Shown here: one piece after another, positions 29,578-36,963 of the stretch
Layout of the letters: the number at the start of each line of letters is the position of its first letter
How positions within the stretch are numbered: position 1 is the first letter of the stretch
Origin: Achromobacter pestifer
GTDB lineage: Bacteria; Pseudomonadota; Gammaproteobacteria; Burkholderiales; Burkholderiaceae_B
DNA length: 64,000 bases
Direction of reading: 5' to 3'
NCBI RefSeq assembly: GCF_902859625.1
Contig: NZ_CADIJX010000001.1
Span: forward strand, 930,001 to 994,000
Made by a program: the position numbers and the translations under genes
The notes under the pieces: generated by a model
The model's database searches: none
What the model saw: the letters and a program-made list of their open reading frames with translations, nothing else
What the model was told of the DNA's origin: nothing

Positions 29578-30408
29578 ATGACGCCCGCCATCCGTATCGG
29601 CCCCTTGGTCATCCCCTCTGAATTGGCGGTACTGATCGCCGCCATCGCCGTAGGCCTCCTGGCCGCGCGGCTGCTGAACCGGCAACGAGACACCGCAAAC
29701 GAAGTCAGCGCCCTCTTGTGGCAGGCACTGATTGCCGGTTTGCTGGTGGCCCGGCTGGCTTTCGTCTGGCAATACCGCGACCACTATCTGCCCGACCCCA
29801 TCAAGATGCTGGACGTGCGCGACGCGGGTTGGAACGGCGTGGCCGGCTTGGCGGCCGCGTGGCTCTATGCCGTCATCGCGATGTTCCGGCGCAGCTTGCC
29901 GCGCGCCGCGATGCTGGGCGGCTTGGTGCTGGCAAGCGCGGTCTGGTTTGGTGGTGGCCGCTGGCTGGCGCCCACGCCGCAAGCGCAACCGGCGCTGGCC
30001 GCCTTGCCGGTGCAGCAGATCGACGGAGCGCCCGCCGCGCTGTCCGCCTTTCAAGGCAAACCCACCGTCATCAATCTGTGGGCCAGCTGGTGCCCGCCCT
30101 GCCGGCGTGAAATGCCAGCATTTGCCACCGCGCAGGCAGCCAACCCGGACGTCAACTTCGTGTTCCTGAACCAGGCCGAAGCGCCCCCTGTCGTGGCGAA
30201 GTTCCTGGAACAGCACGCCCCGTCCCTGCACAACGTGCTGTTGGACGCGGCGGGCGAAGCGTCGCGCCAATTCAGCAATCGTGGCCTGCCCGCCACGCTG
30301 TTCCTGGATGCCCAGGGCCGGCTGGTGGATCTGCGCGTGGGTGAACTGTCGACCGCATCGCTGGCTCAGCGCCTGGAATCCCTCCAGGCGGCGGACAAGG
30401 TCAACTAG
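29578..30408 (+). CDS. TlpA-like thiol-disulfide reductase with a membrane N-terminal domain
   Basis: The protein is 276 residues from the ATG at 29578. Residues 1-130 hold about four membrane segments and resemble the start of prolipoprotein diacylglyceryl transferase (LLVARLAFVWQYRDHY...). Residues 140-276 form a periplasmic thioredoxin domain with the active-site pair C172/C175 in WASWCPPCRREMP and the cis-Pro loop GLPATLFLD. It is likely a periplasmic disulfide reductase tied to the membrane. Upstream in-frame residues to 29485 look non-coding. The last 8 bp overlap the convergent DUF35 gene. Confidence 0.86.
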   Translation: MTPAIRIGPLVIPSELAVLIAAIAVGLLAARLLNRQRDTANEVSALLWQALIAGLLVARLAFVWQYRDHYLPDPIKMLDVRDAGWNGVAGLAAAWLYAVIAMFRRSLPRAAMLGGLVLASAVWFGGGRWLAPTPQAQPALAALPVQQIDGAPAALSAFQGKPTVINLWASWCPPCRREMPAFATAQAANPDVNFVFLNQAEAPPVVAKFLEQHAPSLHNVLLDAAGEASRQFSNRGLPATLFLDAQGRLVDLRVGELSTASLAQRLESLQAADKVN

Positions 30409-30739
30409 ACCGCGCGGAATCCGGCAACGTCCATGCCCACGGCAATGGCCGGCCCTGCGACTGGCGCTCGAACAGGCGCAGGCGCTGACCGATATGCGTG
30501 GGCATGTCTTCCAGACGCAGCACCAGGACTGGCCCGTCAGGCAGCGCGCGGGCCGTGCCGATGATGGCGGGTGCCGCGTCGTCTGCCTTGGCAGGCATGA
30601 CGGTCCATGCCTGAAGTTCGGCGTAGTCCACCGCGACCGGCTGCGCCTGCGCTTGATCTTGCCCGCAAATGGGACACCATAGCCGCGCGGGATACACGCG
30701 ATGGCCGCATTCGCGGCATTGAATGACATTCAGGCTCAT
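30401..30739 (-). CDS. DUF35 zinc-ribbon/OB-fold protein, thiolase partner
   Basis: The 112-residue protein opens with a rubredoxin-like zinc ribbon (CRECGHRVYPARLWCPICG: four Cys in CxxC-x10-CxxC) followed by an OB-like domain. Such proteins bind acyl-CoA and pair with thiolase-like subunits. Its ATG overlaps the stop of the thiolase-like gene (ATGA), confirming the pair. A much longer frame reaching to 31108 is an overlap with the thiolase gene and is not used. Confidence 0.88.
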   Translation of the reverse strand: MSLNVIQCRECGHRVYPARLWCPICGQDQAQAQPVAVDYAELQAWTVMPAKADDAAPAIIGTARALPDGPVLVLRLEDMPTHIGQRLRLFERQSQGRPLPWAWTLPDSARSS

Positions 30740-31884
30740 GCGTTCTCCCGGGTCAGCACGGCGGCGTTGGCGCACATGCCATAGCGCAGTTGCACCATGC
30801 CGTAACCCGTGACCACGCCGTGGCGCAGGCCGCGCAGTTGGCGCCCGCCCGCTTGCCCCAGCAACTGCCGGCACACCTCGACCAAGCCATGCATGCCGCC
30901 CGCCGTGCCAGCCTGTCCGGCCGACAGTTGCCCACCCGCCGTGTTGACGGGCAAATCCCGAGTCGCCAATCGGCGCGCGATAAATCCCGGCAGGTCGCCC
31001 GCGCTGGCCAGGCCCAGATCGCACAGCTGCGCCAATGCCATGGCCGGGTAGTCGTCGTACACGCTGATCACGTCCATGTCCTCGGGCCCCAGACCTGCGC
31101 GCTGCCACAACGCGGGGGCAAACGCGGCAATACCGGTTTCCAGCCCATCGCCATCCTGCTGATCGTTGTTGTAGCGCGCATCGCTAGCCACCAGCCGCAC
31201 GCTCACGCCTTGCGGCCGCGCACGCAACACCAGCGCGCTGGCGCCGCTGACGACCGGCACGCAATCCAGGCGGCCCAACGGCGGCGCCACCAGTGGCGCG
31301 TCCAGATATTGCGCCAGTGTCAAGGGCTGGCGGTAGGCCGCATTGGGATTGTCGGCAGCCCATTGGCGTTGCGCCACGCACAGCGCGCCATAGTCTTCGC
31401 GGCGCAGCCCGGTGCGGGCCATCTGGCGCTGCGTCAGCATCGCAAACAAGGGGTTGGGCCCTTCACAGCCCAGTGGACTCAGATAGTCTTGCGCGCTGCG
31501 GTTGTAGCCGCGCACCAGCCCGGCGAAATCCGCGCCGGTGAAATGGTCCCCCGACACCAGCACGATCGTTTCGGCCTGCCCCGCTTCCAGCGCCAGCCAC
31601 GCTTGGCGCAGTAAATTGATGGCACTGGCGCCGCCCATTTCATCCTGCATGCACCAGTTCAATCGCAGGCCCAGCCGCCAGCCCAGATCAATGGCGCGAT
31701 CCGGGCGCAGCGTGAATGACGCCACGCCCAGGCCGTCCACCTGCGCGGGCGTCAGGCCAGCATCACGCAACGCACCGCCGATCGCCTGAGCCATCAGCCC
31801 GGCCGTGCTGCAACCCGGATCAGGATGCCGCAGCGCGGGCGTTTCACCCACGCTGACGATGCCAGGCCTGAGAGCCTGCGTCAT
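30736..31884 (-). CDS. SCP2-type thiolase-like protein (possible acyl-CoA aldolase)
   Basis: The 382-residue protein has the thiolase fold: the GVSAIN-type helix reads QDEMGGASAINLLRQAW, and the C-terminal motifs read NTAGGQLSAGQAGTAGGMHGLVE and VTGYGMVQL. Where true thiolases carry the acylated cysteine (CGSG) it has GGAS, and the second catalytic CxG is TGYG. It therefore lacks both catalytic cysteines. Proteins of this kind, with a DUF35 partner, act as retro-aldolases on acyl-CoA side chains (Ltp2-type) in known cases. ATGA overlaps join it to the transporter gene upstream and the DUF35 gene downstream. Confidence 0.85.
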   Translation of the reverse strand: MTQALRPGIVSVGETPALRHPDPGCSTAGLMAQAIGGALRDAGLTPAQVDGLGVASFTLRPDRAIDLGWRLGLRLNWCMQDEMGGASAINLLRQAWLALEAGQAETIVLVSGDHFTGADFAGLVRGYNRSAQDYLSPLGCEGPNPLFAMLTQRQMARTGLRREDYGALCVAQRQWAADNPNAAYRQPLTLAQYLDAPLVAPPLGRLDCVPVVSGASALVLRARPQGVSVRLVASDARYNNDQQDGDGLETGIAAFAPALWQRAGLGPEDMDVISVYDDYPAMALAQLCDLGLASAGDLPGFIARRLATRDLPVNTAGGQLSAGQAGTAGGMHGLVEVCRQLLGQAGGRQLRGLRHGVVTGYGMVQLRYGMCANAAVLTRENA

Positions 31885-33194
31885 TGCGTGTCCTGCTTGG
31901 GCGGTTCGCGCGTCAGCAGCAAGGTAATGACGGTGACGGCCGCCATGCCCACCAGGAACCACGCGACCGGCGTGGCCGATTCATACTTGCGCAACAGGGC
32001 CATGGCGATCAACGGCGACAGGCCGCCCGCGAACACCGACGCCAGTTCGTGCCCCAGCGCCAATCCGGTGTATCGGACTTCCGCCGGGAACAGTTCCGCA
32101 AAATACGCGGGCTGCGTGCCGATCATGGCGGCATGGCACACCGTGTTGCCCAGGAAGAAGGCCAGGAAGATCCATAGCGGATCCTTGGTCTGCACCATCC
32201 AGAAAAACGGAAACGCCACCACCACCAAGCCCGCCGAACCAATCAGGTACACGGCGCGTCGTCCGATGCGGTCGGACAGATGCCCAAACCACACCAACGT
32301 GCCCAATTCAATGAACATGGACGCCAGCACGCCGCCCAGCATGACGTCATTCGGAATGCCCAGGAACTTGCCATAAGCCAACGCAAACGCCAGGAAGATG
32401 TATGAACCGCCGTTCTCGGCCACCCGCAAACCCATGGCCGTCAACACCTGGCGTGGATAGCGGCGGAAGACTTCCACCGCGGGCATGCCGCGCTTGGCCG
32501 TCTTCTTGGCCTGCACGAACTCGTCGCTTTCAGGGATGTGCTTGCGGATATACAGGCCCACGCCAAAGATCAGCACGCTAAGCAGGAACGGCAGGCGCCA
32601 GCCCCAACTCATGAAGGCTTCCTGCGGCAGCTGTTGCGCCAGCATGAAGATGGCCGACGACAGCACAAAGCCACCCGCCACGCCCAACTGGCTGAACGAC
32701 GAGAAATAACCGCGACGCTTGCCGTCCACGGCTTCGCTGATCAGCAGCACGCCGCCGCCCCATTCACCGCCGGCCGCCGCCCCTTGCAGCACTCGCAACA
32801 CCACCATCGCCACGGGTGCCCAAAAGCCGATCTGCTCGTACGTTGGCAACAGGCCAATCAGGAACGTGGCCACGCCCATCAGGCCCAGCGTCCATTCCAG
32901 CGCCAGCTTGCGGCCGTAGCGGTCACCGATATGGCCGAAGATCACGCCGCCCAGAGGACGCGCCAGGAAGCCCACGGCAAAACCCGCGAAGGCGCCCATC
33001 GTGCCCAGCAACGGATCGGTGCCCTTGGGAAAGAACAGTTCACCGAACACCAGGGCTGCCGCCGTGCCGTAGATGAAGAAGTCATACCATTCCATCGCGT
33101 TGCCCGCGACGGACGCCATGACCACGCGCCGGGTTCGCTTTCTTTTCGCCTCGTCGCCGGCGGACAACGCCGCCCCCTTGTATGCCATCGTCAT
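31881..33194 (-). CDS. MFS transporter, metabolite:H+ symporter (MHS) family
   Basis: The 437-residue protein has twelve predicted membrane segments. Signatures are ASVAGNAMEWYDFFIYGTAAAL at the start, GGVIFGHIGDRYGRKLALEWTL between TM2 and TM3, and RVLQGAAAGGEWGGGVLLISE. These belong to the MHS family (ShiA, ProP, KgtP), which imports organic acids with protons. The ATG at 33194 follows AAGGGG by 6 nt and is preferred to upstream or downstream alternatives. A palindrome ATTGAT-TGG-ATCAAT lies at 33211-33225 in the short gap after the ligase gene. It probably imports the acid activated by that ligase. Confidence 0.9.
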   Translation of the reverse strand: MTMAYKGAALSAGDEAKRKRTRRVVMASVAGNAMEWYDFFIYGTAAALVFGELFFPKGTDPLLGTMGAFAGFAVGFLARPLGGVIFGHIGDRYGRKLALEWTLGLMGVATFLIGLLPTYEQIGFWAPVAMVVLRVLQGAAAGGEWGGGVLLISEAVDGKRRGYFSSFSQLGVAGGFVLSSAIFMLAQQLPQEAFMSWGWRLPFLLSVLIFGVGLYIRKHIPESDEFVQAKKTAKRGMPAVEVFRRYPRQVLTAMGLRVAENGGSYIFLAFALAYGKFLGIPNDVMLGGVLASMFIELGTLVWFGHLSDRIGRRAVYLIGSAGLVVVAFPFFWMVQTKDPLWIFLAFFLGNTVCHAAMIGTQPAYFAELFPAEVRYTGLALGHELASVFAGGLSPLIAMALLRKYESATPVAWFLVGMAAVTVITLLLTREPPKQDTQ

Positions 33195-33231
33195 TGCCGC
33201 CCCTTGGATTATTGATTGGATCAATGGCGCC

Positions 33232-34824
33232 TTAACGCGCCACGCGATAGCCGGCGGCGTCCCGGTCCCAGGTGTCGCCGGTGATACCTTCTTCCCGCAA
33301 GCGGAACTTGCGAACCTTGCCGTTTTCGGTGCGCGGCAAATCGTCCAGCACGCGCAGGTAGCGCGGCACCGCGAAGTACGGCATGCGAGGCTGGCAGAAA
33401 TCCAGCAAGGCCGTGTGCGTCAGGGATTGCCCCGGTTTGTAGACCAGCGCTGCCATCACTTCGTCTTCGGCCAAGTCAGAGCGCACCGCGTAGACCGCCA
33501 CGACGGCCACGGCGGGATGCGCCAGCAGCACTTGCTCGACCTCGTAGGACGAGATGTTCTCGCCCCGGCGGCGGATGGCGTCCTTCATGCGGTCAAGAAA
33601 GCGGAAGTAGCCATCGGCGTCGCGCACCACGCGGTCGCCCGTGTGGAACCACAGATTGCGCCAGGCCTCGACCGTCTTGTCGGGCATGCCGAAATAGCCG
33701 GTGGCGACCGCGAACGGCGGCGTCGCGCGCAACAGCAATTCACCGGGTTCGCCATCGGGCACGGGCGCGTCGTGTTCGTCCGCCACCATGGCGTCGAACT
33801 CCGGCGCCACGCGGCCCATCGCGCCGGCCCGTTGTTCCGCCAAGGTGCCGCCCAGCGCGAAATTGGTTTCAGTGGATCCGTAGCCTTCCAGCAGCGCGAT
33901 GCCGGTGCGCTCGGTGAAGGCGGCGTGAAAGCGTTCGGGCACGCCCGGCGCCAGGGCGATGCGCGCGCGGTGCCGGCGTTCCGCCGCCGTGGGTTCATGC
34001 GCCAGCAGCATCGGCACCATGGCCCCCAACAGGTAGGTCACGGTGGCGCCGGTGGCTTCCAGCCGGTCGAAGTAGCGGCTGGCCGAAAAGCGCTCGTCGC
34101 AAATAATGGAGGCGCCGGTGACCAGCGCCTGGAAACAGGCGTTCAGCGCGTTTGTGTGGAACAGCGGCAGGCTGGTGTAGAGCACGTCGGCATCCGAGAT
34201 CTCCAGATTGCGCGCCGCGATCCTGCCCCACCAATAGAACTGCGCATGCGGGCAGCACACGCCCTTGGACAAGCCCGACGTGCCAGACGTGTACAGGATG
34301 GCCAGCATGTCGCCTGGATGGATGTCGGCGGCGGCCGGCAGCGGCGCATCGGGTTGCCGGGGTAGCGGGATGGCGGGCGCGGGAAGACCATCAACGGCTG
34401 ACGTCTCGTCCAGCAGCCAGATGGCGCGCAGGGCCAATGTGGAGGCGGGTTCCATGGCGGGCATGGACGCCAACGCCGACAGCGCCGGACAGGACGCCGC
34501 ATCCGCCACCAGCAGGACGCATCCGCTGTTGGCCAGAATGTGCCGCAGCTGCATGCCGCGCGACGCGGTGTTGATGGGCACCACCACCGCGCCCAGCCAC
34601 CCGCAGCCCAGCACCACGGACAGGAATTCGTGCCGGTTTCCCGCCATCAGGCCCACGCGGTCCCCGCGCGCCACGCCGGCGGCCGCCAAGCGTGCGGCCC
34701 AACCAGCGGCGTGTGCGGGCGCATCGCCAAAGCGCAAGGCGCCGCCCGGCGCCTGCACCCACAAGCGGTCGCCCAGACGGGCGCCCTGCTCCACCAACAA
34801 TGACGGCAATGTCAACGCATGCAT
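33232..34824 (-). CDS. AMP-forming acyl-CoA ligase
   Basis: The 530-residue ANL enzyme has the P-loop LYTSGTSGLSKGV (about residue 180), GYGSTETN (about 310), the ATP-aspartate in HTGDRVVRD, the hinge KDAIRRRGENISSYEVE and the catalytic lysine in ENGKVRKFRLR at the C-terminus. It should activate a carboxylic acid to its CoA thioester. The closest remembered relatives are CaiC-like ligases. It is the first gene of the operon ligase-transporter-thiolase-DUF35, which together would take up, activate and cleave an organic acid. Confidence 0.9.
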   Translation of the reverse strand: MHALTLPSLLVEQGARLGDRLWVQAPGGALRFGDAPAHAAGWAARLAAAGVARGDRVGLMAGNRHEFLSVVLGCGWLGAVVVPINTASRGMQLRHILANSGCVLLVADAASCPALSALASMPAMEPASTLALRAIWLLDETSAVDGLPAPAIPLPRQPDAPLPAAADIHPGDMLAILYTSGTSGLSKGVCCPHAQFYWWGRIAARNLEISDADVLYTSLPLFHTNALNACFQALVTGASIICDERFSASRYFDRLEATGATVTYLLGAMVPMLLAHEPTAAERRHRARIALAPGVPERFHAAFTERTGIALLEGYGSTETNFALGGTLAEQRAGAMGRVAPEFDAMVADEHDAPVPDGEPGELLLRATPPFAVATGYFGMPDKTVEAWRNLWFHTGDRVVRDADGYFRFLDRMKDAIRRRGENISSYEVEQVLLAHPAVAVVAVYAVRSDLAEDEVMAALVYKPGQSLTHTALLDFCQPRMPYFAVPRYLRVLDDLPRTENGKVRKFRLREEGITGDTWDRDAAGYRVAR

Positions 34825-34960
34825 GGCGATGCTTCCCCGGTTGATCGGCCACTGCCTCGGTTGGCGCGGCTCTATGGAATTAGTCTAGGAATCAACTATT
34901 TATGTGTCAAATTTATGGGTATTATTTATCTTATAAATCAGACTCATACCAAGGGCATGC

Positions 34961-35866
34961 GTGGACTTTGATTTGAATCTCATGCGGGTTTTCCTGACCG
35001 TGCTGCATGAGCGCAGCGTGACCCGCGCGGCACAGCGGTTGAACCTCACACAGCCTGCGGTCAGCTATGCGCTGGCCCGGCTGCGCGAACGTTTCGACGA
35101 CCCGCTGTTCGTGCGTACCGCCACGGGCATGCAGCCCACCCCGATCGCCTTTGCCTTGGCCGGCCCCATCGAACGCGGCATGAATAGCTTTGCCGAGGCC
35201 GTCAGCCTGCGGCAGCGGTTCGACCCCGCCACCAGCACGCGCTGCTTCCGGCTGTCCATGTCGGATATCGGCGAAATGGTCTTCCTGCCCTTGCTGATGG
35301 AGCGCGTGCATGCGCTGGCCCCGCGCTTGCAGATCGAAGTCGTGGAAATCGCCCTGGAACGCTTACCCCAGGCCCTGAAGGACGGCGAAGTGGACCTGGC
35401 CATCGGCAATCTGGCGGGCCTGGGACGCCACACCTGTCACGCCGACCTGTTCAGCGAACGCTATGCGTGCATGGGCCGGCGCGGGCACCCCGTGCTGTCG
35501 GCGGGCCTGACGCGCGGCCAGTTCAAGCGGCTGGACCATATCCTTGTGGCCTCGCGCGCCAGCGCCCACCGCCTGCTGGATGACGTGCTGGGCGAAGCGG
35601 GCCTGCACCGCCAACCTTATCTGACCCTGCCGCATTTTTCCGCCGCCGCCGAAATCGTGCGCCGTACCGACCTGACGGTGACACTGCCCTATCGGGCGGC
35701 CATCTGGTTCAATCGCGACAACGCCTTTGAGATCCGCCCCCTGCCCATTGCGCTGCCGCCCTTGTGCGTCACGGTGCACTGGCATGCGCGCTTTGAGAGC
35801 GACCCCGGCACGATGTGGCTGCGGCGCTTGGTCGAAGAAACCCTGGCCGACCGCAGCCCCGCCTGA
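34961..35866 (+). CDS. LysR-family regulator (NodD/NahR-like)
   Basis: The 301-residue protein starts with GTG at 34961 after AAGGG at good distance. The HTH is DLNLMRVFLTVLHERSVTRAAQRLNLTQPAVSYALARLR, the form of the NodD/NahR branch that senses aromatic or other organic effectors. It is divergent from the acyl-CoA ligase operon across 136 AT-rich bp and is the likely activator of that operon. The following MBL gene starts 102 bp later. Confidence 0.88.
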   Translation: MDFDLNLMRVFLTVLHERSVTRAAQRLNLTQPAVSYALARLRERFDDPLFVRTATGMQPTPIAFALAGPIERGMNSFAEAVSLRQRFDPATSTRCFRLSMSDIGEMVFLPLLMERVHALAPRLQIEVVEIALERLPQALKDGEVDLAIGNLAGLGRHTCHADLFSERYACMGRRGHPVLSAGLTRGQFKRLDHILVASRASAHRLLDDVLGEAGLHRQPYLTLPHFSAAAEIVRRTDLTVTLPYRAAIWFNRDNAFEIRPLPIALPPLCVTVHWHARFESDPGTMWLRRLVEETLADRSPA

Positions 35867-35968
35867 TTCGATCGATTCATGCAACAGACTCTGGAGAATC
35901 CGGGGATAGATCAGCGCATTTTCTGCAACTAGACTGGCTCCATTCTCACTTTCGTCCAGGAGCCTGCC

Positions 35969-36853
35969 ATGTCCCTACACCCCTCTCTGCGCCGCCTGCT
36001 GCAAACCGCCGCGCTTGCCATGCTGATCGCCCCGGTCCATGCCGCCGGCACCGACCTGAAGCTGACCGCCTTCAATCCCGGCAACGATGCCATCTTCCCG
36101 GTGTCGTCGGTGTTGGTCAGCGGCCAGCACGACGCCATTCTGATCGACGCGCAATTCGGAAAATCGCAAGCCCAGAAGGTCGTGGACATCGTGCGCGCCA
36201 GCGGCAAGAAGCTGACCACCATTTACATCAGCCACGGCGACCCGGACTTCTACTTCGGCCTGGATACCGTGTTGGCGGCCTTCCCCGACGCCCGTGTCGT
36301 GGCAAGCGGCCCGACCGTGCAGCACATCAAGGAAACCGTGGACGGCAAGATGGCGTTCTGGGGGCCGAAATTGGGCGCCGATGCTCCGGCCAAGGCGGTC
36401 ATTCCCGAAGTGATGCAAGGCAACACGCTGATGCTCGAAGGCCAGAAACTGGAGATCACCGGACTGGACGGCCCGCAGCCGGATCGCAGCTTCGTGTGGA
36501 TCCCGTCGATCAAGGCCGTGGCCGGCGGCGTTGTCGTGTTCGGCAACCTGCATGTGTGGATGGCCGACACGCAAACGCCGAAGTCGCATCAGGACTGGCT
36601 GGCCACGCTGTCGCGCATTGATGCGCTGAAGCCCGCGATCGTCATCCCCGGGCACTATGCACCGGGTGCTCCGCAGAACCTGGAATCCGTGCACTACACG
36701 CAAGGCTACATTCGCGCCTTCGACACGCAAGCCGGCAAGGCCGCCGACAGCGCCGCCCTGATCGCCGCCATGAAGGCGCAGTACCCGCAAGCAGGTGGCG
36801 CCGCGTCGCTGGAACTTAGCGCCAAAGTCGCCAAGGGCGAAATGAAATGGTGA
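35969..36853 (+). CDS. Secreted MBL-fold hydrolase with altered metal motif
   Basis: The 294-residue precursor has a signal peptide (cut near VHAAG) and the metallo-beta-lactamase fold: NPGNDAIFPVSSVLVSGQHDAILIDAQFG at the start, the H-loop near residue 89, and VIPGHYAPG at about 228. The HxHxDH motif is SHGDPDFYF (H89, D91, D93, F94), so the second His is Asp and the last is Phe. A full two-metal site is doubtful. AGGAG precedes the ATG by 6 nt. Substrate unknown. It is followed by a terminator. Confidence 0.82.
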   Translation: MSLHPSLRRLLQTAALAMLIAPVHAAGTDLKLTAFNPGNDAIFPVSSVLVSGQHDAILIDAQFGKSQAQKVVDIVRASGKKLTTIYISHGDPDFYFGLDTVLAAFPDARVVASGPTVQHIKETVDGKMAFWGPKLGADAPAKAVIPEVMQGNTLMLEGQKLEITGLDGPQPDRSFVWIPSIKAVAGGVVVFGNLHVWMADTQTPKSHQDWLATLSRIDALKPAIVIPGHYAPGAPQNLESVHYTQGYIRAFDTQAGKAADSAALIAAMKAQYPQAGGAASLELSAKVAKGEMKW

Positions 36854-36891
36854 TAAGCTGCGTCGGTGGCTATGGGAGTCCTTCCTTCTAC

Positions 36892-36907
36892 CCCTAGAAT
36901 CCTAGGG
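36892..36907. repeat. CCCTAG-N4-CTAGGG inverted repeat
   Basis: A perfect 6-bp dyad with AATC between the arms lies 57 bp before the TerD-like gene start and before the terminator of the preceding gene. Its form resembles regulator sites of the NarL/FixJ type. No second copy was noticed in the window. Confidence 0.4.
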
Positions 36908-36925
36908 TTCCCGCTTTCCGCATCG

Positions 36926-36949
36926 CGCCTGCCATCGGCAGGCGTTTTC
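36926..36949 (+). terminator. Terminator after the MBL gene
   Basis: CGCCTGCC - ATC - GGCAGGCG is an 8-bp stem followed by TTTTCATTT. It ends only 15 bp before the next ATG at 36964, so it may act as an attenuator for that gene as well as closing the MBL transcript. Confidence 0.75.
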
Positions 36950-36963
36950 ATTTCGGCCAGCAC

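Noticed and set aside
30740..31108. Long N-terminal extension of the DUF35 protein
   Set aside because: It overlaps the thiolase-like gene in another frame and looks like shadow coding; the zinc ribbon starts right after the ATG at 30739.
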